NCBI GenBank assembly: GCA_023460515.1
Contig: JAEWPS010000011.1
Span: 1 to 52,408 of the forward strand
Reading direction: 5' to 3'
DNA: 52,408 bases
From: Bacillota bacterium
Lineage (GTDB): Bacteria; Bacillota; Clostridia; TANB77; CAG-465
The notes beneath the pieces were generated by a model. It was not told the DNA's origin. It did no database searches and was given only the letters and a program-made list of their open reading frames with translations. Below, piece by piece: positions 8,787 to 17,198 of the stretch. The position numbers and the translations under genes are program-made. Every line of letters begins with the position of its first letter. Position 1 is the stretch's first letter.

Positions 8787-10631
8787 TTATTTGTTATTTC
8801 CTTCATCTTCTACTTTATAGTCTGCATCATGAACAACATTATCTGTACCTTCAGCAGTAGTTTTAGCATCAGTTGCATTTGGATCTACATTTGCACCAGC
8901 TGCTTGTGAATATAATTTTGAAGATATTTCATAGAATACTTGAGTTAATTTATCGCTAGCTGCTTTTATAGCTTCAGTATCTGTAGTTTCAAGTGCTTTT
9001 TTTACACTTTCAAGTTCAACTTCAACTTTAGCTTTTTCTTCAGCAGATATTTTACCTTCTAATTCTTTTAATGTTTTTTCAGTATTATATACTAATGAAT
9101 CTGCATTATTTCTTGCTTCAACTTCATCTTTTTTCTTTTTATCTTCATTACTATGTGATTCAGCCTCTTTAACAGCTTGTTTTATTTCGTCTTCTGTTAA
9201 ATTTGTACTTGCTGTTATAGATATTTTTTGTTCATTATTTGTTGCCATATCTTTAGCTAAAACATGAACTATACCATTAGCATCTATATCAAATGTAACT
9301 TCAACTTGAGGTACTCCTCTAGGAGCTGGAGGTATTCCAGTTAAACTAAATCTACCTAAAGTTTTGTTATATGCTGCTATTTCTCTTTCACCTTGTAATA
9401 CATGTACTTCAACTGATGTTTGACCATCTGCAGCTGTACTAAATATTTGAGATTTTTTAGTTGGTATTGTTGTATTTCTTTCAATTAATTTTGTGAAAAT
9501 ACCACCATATGTTTCAATACCTAGTGATAAAGGAGTAACATCAAGAAGTACTAAATCTTTAACTTCTCCTGTTAAAACACCACCTTGAATTGCTGCACCA
9601 ATTGCAACACATTCATCAGGATTAATACCCTTATATGGTTCTTTTCCTGTTATTCTTTTTACTGTTTCTTGTACAACTGGAACTCTTGTAGATCCACCAA
9701 CAAGTAATATTTTATCTATTTTATCAAATGTTAAACCAGAATCTTTCATAGCTTGGTTAACAGGTCCAACTGTTGCTTCAACTAAATCTGAAATTAATTC
9801 TTCAAATTTAGATCTAGATAATGTAATGTCTAAATGTTTTGGTCCTGAACTATCTGCAGTTATGAATGGAAGATTAATTTGAGCTTGCATAACTCCAGAA
9901 AGTTCTATTTTAGCTTTTTCTGCTGCTTCTCTTAATCTTTGCATTGCCATATTATCTTTAGATAAATCTATTCCATTTTCCTTTTTAAATTCAGATACTA
10001 AATGGTCTACTATTCTTTGATCGAAATCATCTCCACCAAGTCTATTATTTCCTGATGTAGACATAACTTCAAATACACCATCACCAATATCAAGTATAGA
10101 TACATCAAATGTACCACCACCTAGGTCATAAACCATTATTTTTTGCTCAGCATCTTTATCAAAACCATGAGCTAAAGCTGCAGCTGTTGGTTCATTTATT
10201 ATTCTTAAAACATCAAGTCCAGCTATTCTTCCTGCATCTTTTGTTGCTTGTCTTTGAGAATCACTAAAATATGCTGGTACAGTTATAACTGCTTCTGTTA
10301 TTTTTTGTCCCAAATAATTTTCTGCATCTGTTCTTAATTTTTGTAATATCATAGCAGATATTTCTTGAGGTGTATATTCTTTACCTTCAATTTTTACTCT
10401 TTTATCTGTTCCCATATCTCTTTTAATAGATGATATTGTTCTTTCATGATTTGTAACCGCCTGTCTTTTTGCTATTTGACCTACTAATCTTTCACCGTTT
10501 TTAGCAAATGCAACTATTGATGGAGTTGTTCTTCCACCCTCTGCATTTGGTATAACTGTTGCTTCACCATTTTCAATTACAGAAACACATGAGTTTGTTG
10601 TTCCTAAATCAATTCCTATTACTTTTGACAT
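8787..10631 (-). CDS. dnaK: Molecular chaperone DnaK (Hsp70)
   Basis: 614 residues from MSKVIGIDLGTTNSCVSV, the canonical N-terminal phosphate-1 motif. Other Hsp70 signatures are VYDLGGGTFDVSIL, ILLVGGSTRVP and the linker VLLDVTPLSLG ahead of the peptide-binding domain. The start is fixed by AAGGAGG seven nt before the ATG at 10631; an in-frame extension to 10691 adds 20 non-conserved residues and is rejected. The C-terminal lid ends in a low-complexity tail (DPNATDAKTTAEG...). It is the ATP-driven core of the DnaK-DnaJ-GrpE system. Confidence 0.98.
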   Translation of the reverse strand: MSKVIGIDLGTTNSCVSVIENGEATVIPNAEGGRTTPSIVAFAKNGERLVGQIAKRQAVTNHERTISSIKRDMGTDKRVKIEGKEYTPQEISAMILQKLRTDAENYLGQKITEAVITVPAYFSDSQRQATKDAGRIAGLDVLRIINEPTAAALAHGFDKDAEQKIMVYDLGGGTFDVSILDIGDGVFEVMSTSGNNRLGGDDFDQRIVDHLVSEFKKENGIDLSKDNMAMQRLREAAEKAKIELSGVMQAQINLPFITADSSGPKHLDITLSRSKFEELISDLVEATVGPVNQAMKDSGLTFDKIDKILLVGGSTRVPVVQETVKRITGKEPYKGINPDECVAIGAAIQGGVLTGEVKDLVLLDVTPLSLGIETYGGIFTKLIERNTTIPTKKSQIFSTAADGQTSVEVHVLQGEREIAAYNKTLGRFSLTGIPPAPRGVPQVEVTFDIDANGIVHVLAKDMATNNEQKISITASTNLTEDEIKQAVKEAESHSNEDKKKKDEVEARNNADSLVYNTEKTLKELEGKISAEEKAKVEVELESVKKALETTDTEAIKAASDKLTQVFYEISSKLYSQAAGANVDPNATDAKTTAEGTDNVVHDADYKVEDEGNNK

Positions 10632-10725
10632 AATATATTCCTCCTTAAAATTCATATTAATTACTACTTTTTCTTTAGTTGTTATATACAATTTTATGAT
10701 AAATCATAAAATAAATATTCAATTT

Positions 10726-11280
10726 TTAGTTAGCTACTTTTACCATTGAATGTCTTATTACTTTATCGCCTATTCTATAGCCTTTTCTAAATACTTCAAT
10801 AATTTCTTTTTCACTAAACTGTTCATTTTCTTCATGCATTACAGCTTCATGTAGATTTGGATCAAATGTTGTACCTATATCTGGTACTATTTCTAAACCT
10901 TGTTTAGTTAAAGATTCTTTTATTTGATTATATATCATTATAATTCCATCTTTATACTTTTCATCTGAACATTCGGTTTCTATAGCCTTTTCAAGGTTAT
11001 CTAATATCGGTAACAAATCCTCTATAATATCCGAGGTAACAGATATATAAAGATTATCCTTTTCTTTAGTCATACGTTTTTTAAAATTATCAAACTCTGC
11101 CATATTTCTTTTTAAGTGTTCAAAATATTCATCAGCTTTTTTACGTTGTCCTTCTAAATCATCATTTAACTTTTTTATATAATCTTCTTTATCAATTTCG
11201 GCCATATTATTAGCATCTTCTAGTATTTCTTCATTAATTTCTTTTCTTATTTCTTCTTTAGCTTTTTCGTTATTACTCAC
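10726..11280 (-). CDS. grpE: Nucleotide exchange factor GrpE
   Basis: 184 residues. A long acidic N-terminal coiled coil (about 1-80) precedes the compact beta domain. The conserved C-terminal motif is present (GYRIGDKVIRHSMVKVAN), as is the DNLEKAIE helix. GrpE releases ADP from DnaK. The start is GTG at 11280, with AAGGAGGTG immediately upstream. It lies 31 bp after hrcA and 94 bp before dnaK in the usual order. Confidence 0.96.
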   Translation of the reverse strand: MSNNEKAKEEIRKEINEEILEDANNMAEIDKEDYIKKLNDDLEGQRKKADEYFEHLKRNMAEFDNFKKRMTKEKDNLYISVTSDIIEDLLPILDNLEKAIETECSDEKYKDGIIMIYNQIKESLTKQGLEIVPDIGTTFDPNLHEAVMHEENEQFSEKEIIEVFRKGYRIGDKVIRHSMVKVAN

Positions 11281-11311
11281 AAAAACACCTCCTTCAAATC
11301 TATATCAATTA

Positions 11312-12325
11312 TTATTTATCCTTTGAAAATATATTTTTAACCTTATCATTTATATATTTTAATGTAGACACTGTTTTAGAATAATCTAATCTTTTTGGAC
11401 TTACTACAGATATTTTACCAATATATCCATCGTCATTTGCTATATTAAGTGAAATTATACTATAATCTTTAAGCATAATTTCTTCATTTTCTGAACCAAT
11501 TACAATTCCAAGCTCTTTATTTTGAATCTTATCTATAACTGTATCAACAGTATTTTTTGTAGACAACATATTAATAAAATTTTTAGCTTTTTCTATATCC
11601 GAAAATTCTGGTAAGTTTAATATTGATTCTAGATTATTACTACTAATTAATTTATTTTCTCCTGAAATTTCATACTTTATACCTTCACATATTTTCTCCA
11701 AAACGCTAGAATATACTTTTAACTCTTTAGAAATAATTGAAGATAATGCATTATATAATTTTTCAATTGGAGTACCTTGTAAATTAGTGTTTAGAAGCTT
11801 ACTGAGCTCTCTTACACTATCATCTGGAATAGTATCTGTAAGTTTTGCTATAACATCTTTAATTGTACCATTCTCTGACATTATAATAACAAGTAATATT
11901 TTCTCAGATATCTTTAATATTTTTATACTTTCTAAAACATCTTCGTTTTTCATAGTTAAAATAGTAGGTCTATCTAAGATTTTAGATACTGTATCTGCAA
12001 CTTGTTCAAATAAGTCTTCTGTATTTCCATAACCAGTTATACTATTATTTATATAATTTATATCTAACATAGATAACTTTTTACTTATCATTAAATTATC
12101 TACATAATACCTGTAACCTTTACTTGAAGGTATTCTTCCAGAAGATACATGAGGTTGTTCCAAATATCCAGATTCTTCTAAAAGTTTCATTTCATTTCTT
12201 ATGGTAGCAGGACTATATTCTAAATTATATTTATCTGCTATAGTTTTTGATCCTACAGGTTCTGCTGATGTAATATAGTCTTCAACAACAGAAGCAAGTA
12301 TCTTTTTTTTTCTATCATCTAACAT
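11312..12325 (-). CDS. hrcA: Heat-inducible transcriptional repressor HrcA
   Basis: 337 residues. The N-terminal winged helix contains AEPVGSKTIADKYNLEYSPATIRNEM-type sequence, where residues about 20-48 are the CIRCE-binding helix-turn-helix. A GAF-like middle domain and a C-terminal dimerisation segment follow. It represses its own operon at the CIRCE operator; GroEL keeps it active in known systems. It is the first gene of the operon, and the CIRCE element lies 16 bp upstream of its start codon. Confidence 0.97.
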   Translation of the reverse strand: MLDDRKKKILASVVEDYITSAEPVGSKTIADKYNLEYSPATIRNEMKLLEESGYLEQPHVSSGRIPSSKGYRYYVDNLMISKKLSMLDINYINNSITGYGNTEDLFEQVADTVSKILDRPTILTMKNEDVLESIKILKISEKILLVIIMSENGTIKDVIAKLTDTIPDDSVRELSKLLNTNLQGTPIEKLYNALSSIISKELKVYSSVLEKICEGIKYEISGENKLISSNNLESILNLPEFSDIEKAKNFINMLSTKNTVDTVIDKIQNKELGIVIGSENEEIMLKDYSIISLNIANDDGYIGKISVVSPKRLDYSKTVSTLKYINDKVKNIFSKDK

Positions 12326-12340
12326 ATTTAATCACCCTTT

Positions 12341-12367
12341 TTAGCACTCTGTTTGATTGACTGCTAA
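12341..12367 (-). promoter_or_regulatory. CIRCE operator of the hrcA operon
   Basis: TTAGCACTC, 9 nt, GACTGCTAA: the CIRCE inverted repeat with one mismatch from the consensus GAGTGCTAA. It starts two bp downstream of the -10 box and so covers the transcription start, as expected for HrcA repression. Confidence 0.95.
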
Positions 12368-12368
12368 T

Positions 12369-12397
12369 ATTCTACTACTATTATTTTTGTTTGTCAA
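12369..12397 (-). promoter_or_regulatory. Sigma-A promoter of the hrcA operon
   Basis: TTGACA (12392-12397), a 17-bp spacer and TAGAAT (12369-12374) on the minus strand, directly followed by CIRCE. Confidence 0.9.
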
Positions 12398-12432
12398 TAG
12401 TTTATACAAAAAAAATTATATTTTTCAAAATT

Positions 12433-12460
12433 TTAGCACTCATATAATTTTTAATGCTAA
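12433..12460 (-). promoter_or_regulatory. Second, degenerate CIRCE-like inverted repeat
   Basis: TTAGCACTC is an exact CIRCE half, followed after 10 nt by TAATGCTAA, which matches 7 of 9 bases of the other half. It lies about 35 bp upstream of the -35 box. It may be an auxiliary HrcA site or a decayed duplicate; the spacing is one nt longer than canonical. Confidence 0.55.
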
Positions 12461-12468
12461 ATTAACAG

Positions 12469-12510
12469 AAAAATAACACTAGAAATTAATTAATTTCCAG
12501 TGTTATTTTT
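12469..12510. terminator. Strong terminator hairpin downstream of the 13032 gene
   Basis: A 20-bp stem with one mismatch (469-488 with 491-510) and A/T-rich flanks. It ends transcription of the minus-strand gene 12523-13032 just before the hrcA promoter region. Confidence 0.85.
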
Positions 12511-12522
12511 AAATTTTATTTT

Positions 12523-13032
12523 TTAAACAAAACTTAATTCATTATATTTTGTAATGGAAGCTTTTAATTCCTCTAGCGTCTTATTAATAAAATAATAACC
12601 TGAATAATGCGCTCCCCATATCCAGCAATCATCTGAGAATTCAATAATAAATGATTGAGTAATAGATTTAACTGATGGCAAAGAAGCCCCTAAATATCTT
12701 CCGCTATAATCTACACGTTGATATTGAAATCTGATATCCTCAACATCTTGAAAATAAATTTTTTCTTTGATTGTCACATTGTCAAATATATAGGTTCTAT
12801 TTACTTTATCCAATTCATAAGATTCTTCAGTTAACTGAAATTGACTCCTGTTTTTGAATGTAATTAAGGGCATAAGTTCATTTAATACAATATACTTTTC
12901 AAAATTACACATTGCATCTTTAATTTTTAAATACGTTATTTGAGGTTCAATAGATTTGGTAAATAATATCCGAAGCTTATCTGCATTTCCCGCATCATTT
13001 AACCATTTAAATAAATCCACTCTTTCTTCCAT
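12523..13032 (-). CDS. Conserved-looking soluble protein of unknown function
   Basis: I do not recognise this 169-residue protein. It has no signal peptide or membrane helix. A helical N-terminus (MEERVDLFKWLNDAGNADKL) is followed by a beta-rich region containing IYFQDVEDIRFQYQRVDYSG and FSDDCWIWGAHYSGYYF. It has a good promoter, a strong SD (AAGGAGG) and its own terminator, so expression as a single gene is well supported. Its place next to hrcA is probably coincidental because promoter and terminator isolate it. Confidence 0.75.
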   Translation of the reverse strand: MEERVDLFKWLNDAGNADKLRILFTKSIEPQITYLKIKDAMCNFEKYIVLNELMPLITFKNRSQFQLTEESYELDKVNRTYIFDNVTIKEKIYFQDVEDIRFQYQRVDYSGRYLGASLPSVKSITQSFIIEFSDDCWIWGAHYSGYYFINKTLEELKASITKYNELSFV

Positions 13033-13081
13033 TTATAATCCTCCTTAAAATTTTAAATAGGTTATTATTAATAATGTATAT

Positions 13082-13110
13082 ATTATATCATAAACATGCT
13101 ATTTTTTCAA
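13082..13110 (-). promoter_or_regulatory. Promoter of the 13032 gene
   Basis: TTGAAA (13105-13110), 17 bp, TATAAT (13082-13087) on the minus strand. The rest of the gap to 13221 shows no further gene or clear signal. Confidence 0.75.
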
Positions 13111-13221
13111 TGCCTAATATGCATAATTATGTAAATTAAAATTGAATAATTAAAATGTTTGATCTTATAAACTCGATTAATAACAAATTTGAAACGTTTT
13201 TTCTTACTTACGCATTCTCCT

Positions 13222-13866
13222 TTATTTTTCTAAATTGTATACAAAGTCTACATCATTAGAAATGTTTTGTGAATGAGTAACTATTATAATACATTTGTCA
13301 TCTTTTTGTGCTAAATCTTTAAAAATCTGCACAACTTGTTTTTCATTTACAGTATCTAAATTCCCTGTTGGTTCATCTGCAAGTATAACATCAGGATTAT
13401 ATGATAATGTCCTTGCTATAGCAACCCTTTGCTGTTCTCCACCAGATAGTCTAAGAACTCTTCTATTTGCTTTTTCTTCGTCCAAACCAACTTTAGCTAG
13501 CATTTTTAATGCATGTTCTTTTTTATTAGCTACTTTTACATGAGATATATCCATTGATAGTTCGACATTTTCAAGTGCTGTAAGGTGTGGAAGTAAATTT
13601 AAACTTTGAAATACAACTCCTATGTTATTACTTCTATATTTATTTTCATTAATTTTAGATATATCTATATCATTATATAATATTTTACCAGACTTTGGCG
13701 AATCTAGTCCAGACATAAGTGATAACAAAGTTGTTTTACCAGTTCCAGATTTTCCTACTATAGCATATGTTTTTCCTTTTTCAAATTCATAATTTATATT
13801 ATCTAAAACTAGATTTTTACCATTATCATATGAATAGCATAAATTTTCTATTTTAAATACGCTCAT
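13222..13866 (-). CDS. ABC transporter ATP-binding protein, MacB/LolD type
   Basis: 214 residues. Walker A is GKSGTGKTT (38-46), the Q-loop is in VVFQSLNLLPHLTALENV, the signature is LSGGEQQR (140-147), and Walker B plus catalytic Glu is VILADEPTGNLD (160-171). The wording fits the MacB/LolD/FtsE group, which pairs with FtsX-fold permeases. Its partner is the permease 13 bp upstream (13880-15361) in the same operon. Such pairs in Firmicutes export or sense peptides and lipid-targeting antibiotics (mechanotransmission rather than classic transport). Substrate unknown. Confidence 0.92.
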   Translation of the reverse strand: MSVFKIENLCYSYDNGKNLVLDNINYEFEKGKTYAIVGKSGTGKTTLLSLMSGLDSPKSGKILYNDIDISKINENKYRSNNIGVVFQSLNLLPHLTALENVELSMDISHVKVANKKEHALKMLAKVGLDEEKANRRVLRLSGGEQQRVAIARTLSYNPDVILADEPTGNLDTVNEKQVVQIFKDLAQKDDKCIIIVTHSQNISNDVDFVYNLEK

Positions 13867-13879
13867 TTATTTATCTCCT

Positions 13880-15361
13880 TTACGTTCTATTACTTAATAT
13901 TTTAAGTGGTGTATATCTTGATATAAATATCATTGAAATACTACTACTTATAATTGTTAAAATAATTCCTATACCTGCTAATTCCAATATTATTTTGAAA
14001 TCAACAACTGCATTTATTTTATCTATATAATCTACATTTGAATTATTTCCAAATATATTCATCATATTATTTCTTACTTTACTTCCATCATTAGTACCTG
14101 GACCTCTTCCGAAATTTTCATTTACTTGTGTTTGTGCACTTTCTTGTGAAGATATCTCACTTTGTAGCATATAATTGGCAACTGGAACTGATGCCACTGA
14201 CCCTATAGTACTACCAAGTATAATTGAAATACTTGTAACCATTAATAACTCTATTACAAACTGAGAAAGTACCATACGTTTTTTCATGCCAATTGCTCTT
14301 AAAACACCTATCTCATATTTTCTTTCACGTATGTTTAACATATTAAGAATAACAAGTATACTACCACCTATTAATAATACAATAATTAGGAATGTAGTAG
14401 CAAAAGAAGATAAATTTTTAAGTGGTGCAATACTTTGATTAAAACTCTCTAAATTTGTTGAAACTGTATAATAATCACTTAACCCTTTTACTTTAAGTTC
14501 TGATGTAAAAGCATCTACTACGTCAGCACTTACCAAATTAAATGTTGCATTAGTTTGAATATTTAATTTACTGCCTTCTACCTCATTAGATTTAGTTGCT
14601 ATATTATTTAATGTGTTATATGTAGTTAAAATTTGATTTGCAGAATTACTAAACATACTAAATTCTCCACTTTCAGATGTATCTTCATAAATACCTGTAA
14701 CAGTGAATGTATAAGTTTCAGCTTCATTATTTGGGTTATTTAATTTAAATGTGCTTCCAACCTTCAAGTTGTTTTCTTCAGCTAGCTCAGTAGATATAAC
14801 ACAAGAATTAGATGAATCTATACCAAAGATTTCTCCGTCTGTTATTTTATAAGTAGAATTTATGAACTGAGTCATAGCATCTAAACTATTATAACCAATT
14901 ATTCTAAAATTTCCAGACGAACTTTCAATAGTACTTACCAATCTACCTGGTATTTGTTTACTATCTGTAGTTGCAGTATCTGTTACTTTTGTTAAATCTG
15001 CTGAATTCATATTTGTCTGTATAGACATTAGATAACTACTAACATAATCTGAGGTCCCATATTTCATAATATCCTCAGCTGTAATATTTTGTACATTTGA
15101 CATAAATGCCTTTGGATCAAAGTTTGCTGGTTTTTCTGTACTTCCTCCTTTAGCATCATTTCTAAGTGCACCTCTGTCTAGTGAGAGCTGCGCTGTTACT
15201 TTATATGAATCTAAATAACTTTTTTCAACTTCATTTGCTGAATTTTTAATAGATAATGCGATGCAACAAGCAATCGCTATAACAGTAATTATTATACCTA
15301 TTAATACATTTCTTGTTTTTGATCTTGTAATACTTTTAAATGCATTTTTTATTATATACAT
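13880..15361 (-). CDS. ABC transporter permease, MacB/FtsX type
   Basis: 493 residues. An N-terminal helix (about 18-40, RNVLIGIIITVIAIACCIAL) is followed by a ~280-residue extracytoplasmic domain (MacB periplasmic-core-like, with GEIFGIDSSNSCVISTELAEEN). Three C-terminal helices follow, and ERKYEIGVLRAIGMKKRMV is the coupling-helix hallmark of FtsX permeases. A second extracellular stretch between the last helices carries a Gly/Asn-rich loop (FGRGPGTNDG). It has its own promoter and AAGGAGG before the ATG. Confidence 0.92.
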   Translation of the reverse strand: MYIIKNAFKSITRSKTRNVLIGIIITVIAIACCIALSIKNSANEVEKSYLDSYKVTAQLSLDRGALRNDAKGGSTEKPANFDPKAFMSNVQNITAEDIMKYGTSDYVSSYLMSIQTNMNSADLTKVTDTATTDSKQIPGRLVSTIESSSGNFRIIGYNSLDAMTQFINSTYKITDGEIFGIDSSNSCVISTELAEENNLKVGSTFKLNNPNNEAETYTFTVTGIYEDTSESGEFSMFSNSANQILTTYNTLNNIATKSNEVEGSKLNIQTNATFNLVSADVVDAFTSELKVKGLSDYYTVSTNLESFNQSIAPLKNLSSFATTFLIIVLLIGGSILVILNMLNIRERKYEIGVLRAIGMKKRMVLSQFVIELLMVTSISIILGSTIGSVASVPVANYMLQSEISSQESAQTQVNENFGRGPGTNDGSKVRNNMMNIFGNNSNVDYIDKINAVVDFKIILELAGIGIILTIISSSISMIFISRYTPLKILSNRT

Positions 15362-15384
15362 AAAAAATCCTCCTTTTCGCTATT

Positions 15385-15412
15385 ATTATAATTGTGTTAT
15401 GTGAAATTCCAA
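15385..15412 (-). promoter_or_regulatory. Promoter of the MacB-type ABC operon
   Basis: TTGGAA (15407-15412), 16 bp, TATAAT (15385-15390) on the minus strand, about 22 bp before the permease start. Confidence 0.65.
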
Positions 15413-15442
15413 TGTTTAAAATGTGAAAATTAGATGAATAAA

Positions 15443-15470
15443 GAGTCATAAATTTGAATATTTATGACTC
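15443..15470 (-). terminator. Terminator after the 57-residue membrane-protein gene
   Basis: A perfect 11-bp stem GAGTCATAAAT/ATTTATGACTC with a 6-nt loop, followed by TTTATT on the minus strand. Confidence 0.8.
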
Positions 15471-15499
15471 CTTCATTATAATTTTAATTTTTTATGTAA

Positions 15500-15673
15500 T
15501 TAACTATTTAATTTTCTTGTTTTAACGGCTGGTATTATCATAAGTAGTATTGCAATAATTAGTATTGGTATATATATGTAGTCTGCTATTTCCACTATAA
15601 ATCTATCAATAATTGACGTAATTACATAAATTATTATACCTATAGAGGTTAAAACATTTACCTTTTCTTTCAT
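15500..15673 (-). CDS. Small membrane protein, 57 residues
   Basis: A short frame from ATG at 15673 to TAA at 15500 encodes MKEKVNVLTSIGIIIYVIT..., ending in AVKTRKLNS. It has two hydrophobic helices (about 9-20 and 30-48) joined by a short loop containing Asp and Arg, and a basic C-terminus. A GAGGGA SD lies 7 nt before the ATG, and a terminator follows 30 bp after the stop. It sits 22 bp downstream of the ABC-F gene and may share its transcript. No family is recognised. Small two-helix proteins like this can be regulators or transporter accessories, but nothing here proves a role. Confidence 0.6.
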   Translation of the reverse strand: MKEKVNVLTSIGIIIYVITSIIDRFIVEIADYIYIPILIIAILLMIIPAVKTRKLNS

Positions 15674-15694
15674 AAGACTTCCCTCATCTCATTT

Positions 15695-17161
15695 TTACAA
15701 TTTAACTTTTTTAGTCGCTATTTTATTTACAAATGTTTCATCATGTTCAACAAATATCATAGTTGGATTATATTTTAATATTACATTTTCTATTTGTACT
15801 CTAGATTGTATATCTATAAAATTCAATGGTTCATCCCATATATATAAATCTGCAGATTCTGTTATACTTTTAGCTATTAAAACTTTTTTCTTTTGTCCTT
15901 CACTAAACTCTTGCATATCCTTATCAAACTCACTATTTGAAACTCCTAGTTTAAAAAGCATAGACTTAAATATACCTTCATCTATTTTCGTTTCTTTAGC
16001 TAAATCCCTTAAAGTACCTTTCAAGTTTTCTGTTGTTTGTGATACATATGATATTTTTATATTTGTTCCCATATCAAACGTCCCAGTATAATTAATTTGT
16101 TCTCCATTTATTAATTTTAGTATAGTTGATTTACCACTTCCATTTTTACCTATTAAACTGATTCTATCTCCTCTTTTAAGTTCAAATCTTATATCTTTAC
16201 AAACAATTTTTTCTTTATAACTTATTGATAAATCTTTAATCCATAATAGAAGTTCTTTTTCATACTCGAGAGGTTTCATAGTTAAATCATCTACTCTATC
16301 AATGTTTTTTAGTAAACTAGATTTTTCTTTTATTGCTTTTTCTTTTCTCTTTTCAATTGCCTTTGATCTTTGCATCATTTTAGCTGCTTGATGACCTATA
16401 TATCCTTTATCCAAGAAACCTTCACCTATCTTGCTAGCTTCAACTTTATCTGACCAATCTGATGTATTTTTTACTGCTGTTTCTAATCTAATTATCTCTG
16501 ATTTCAATTTTTTATTTTGAGATATTTCAAAATTATCCTGATTTTCTTTATTCTCTTTCCAAGTAGAAAAATTACCTTTTTGTATTTCAATATTAGAATT
16601 GTTTATTGCAAGTATATGATCTACCGTATTATCTAAAAGTTCTCTATCATGAGATACTAATATAAATCCTTTTTTACTATTTAGGTACTCCTGTATATTG
16701 TTTCTGGATTCATTATCTAAGTGATTTGTAGGCTCATCTATTAACAAAAAATTATTTTCTTTTAAAAATAGACTTGCAAGTAATACTTTTACTTGTTCAC
16801 CTCCACTTAAAGTATTGAAATTTCTATACAAAATTTCTGGATTTGCTTTTAGTATGTTCAGTTCTTTTATAATCTGCCAATCTTCTAGAAAAGGTACTAT
16901 TTCAAATATAATATCTAATGTTAATCTACTTTTATCTTTTACCTCAAAAGGGAAATAATCAAAATCTACTGTTTTAATAATAGAACCATTATATTCATAT
17001 TTACCTAATAATAAATTTAAAAATGTTGTTTTGCCTTTTCCATTTCGACCAATCAATCCAAGTTTCCAATCAGTGTCAATATTTAAAAATACATTTTCAA
17101 ATACATTTTCTGTTGTTTTTTCATAACCAAACGAAAGATTAGTAATTTGTATTTTTGACAT
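15695..17161 (-). CDS. ABC-F ATPase, Lsa-like ribosome protection type
   Basis: 488 residues with two ABC domains and no membrane helices, which is the ABC-F layout. Domain 1 has Walker A GRNGKGKTT, LSGGEQVKVL and LLIDEPTNHLD. Domain 2 has GKNGSGKST and an altered signature FSEGQKKKV, with DEPLNFID. The linker contains TSDWSDKVEASKIG and GHQAAKMMQRSKAIEKR, wording typical of the Lsa/CplR antibiotic-resistance branch. Those proteins displace lincosamides, pleuromutilins and streptogramin A from the ribosome. Resistance is therefore a family inference, not proven. The ATG at 17161 is chosen because GGAGGTG lies 6-7 nt upstream; the longer GTG start overlaps that SD. Confidence 0.88.
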   Translation of the reverse strand: MSKIQITNLSFGYEKTTENVFENVFLNIDTDWKLGLIGRNGKGKTTFLNLLLGKYEYNGSIIKTVDFDYFPFEVKDKSRLTLDIIFEIVPFLEDWQIIKELNILKANPEILYRNFNTLSGGEQVKVLLASLFLKENNFLLIDEPTNHLDNESRNNIQEYLNSKKGFILVSHDRELLDNTVDHILAINNSNIEIQKGNFSTWKENKENQDNFEISQNKKLKSEIIRLETAVKNTSDWSDKVEASKIGEGFLDKGYIGHQAAKMMQRSKAIEKRKEKAIKEKSSLLKNIDRVDDLTMKPLEYEKELLLWIKDLSISYKEKIVCKDIRFELKRGDRISLIGKNGSGKSTILKLINGEQINYTGTFDMGTNIKISYVSQTTENLKGTLRDLAKETKIDEGIFKSMLFKLGVSNSEFDKDMQEFSEGQKKKVLIAKSITESADLYIWDEPLNFIDIQSRVQIENVILKYNPTMIFVEHDETFVNKIATKKVKL

Positions 17162-17198
17162 ATAAAACACCTCCTTTAAAACATCTTAATATAGATTT

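Noticed and set aside
10632..10691. Upstream extension of dnaK by 20 residues
   Set aside because: The extension has no family support and the AAGGAGG before 10631 points to MSKVIGIDLG as the true start.
13121..13140. Additional TTATGTAAA site as part of the Spo0A_C-like regulon
   Set aside because: A 9-bp AT-rich match is expected by chance in such DNA, and it has no consistent position relative to a promoter here.
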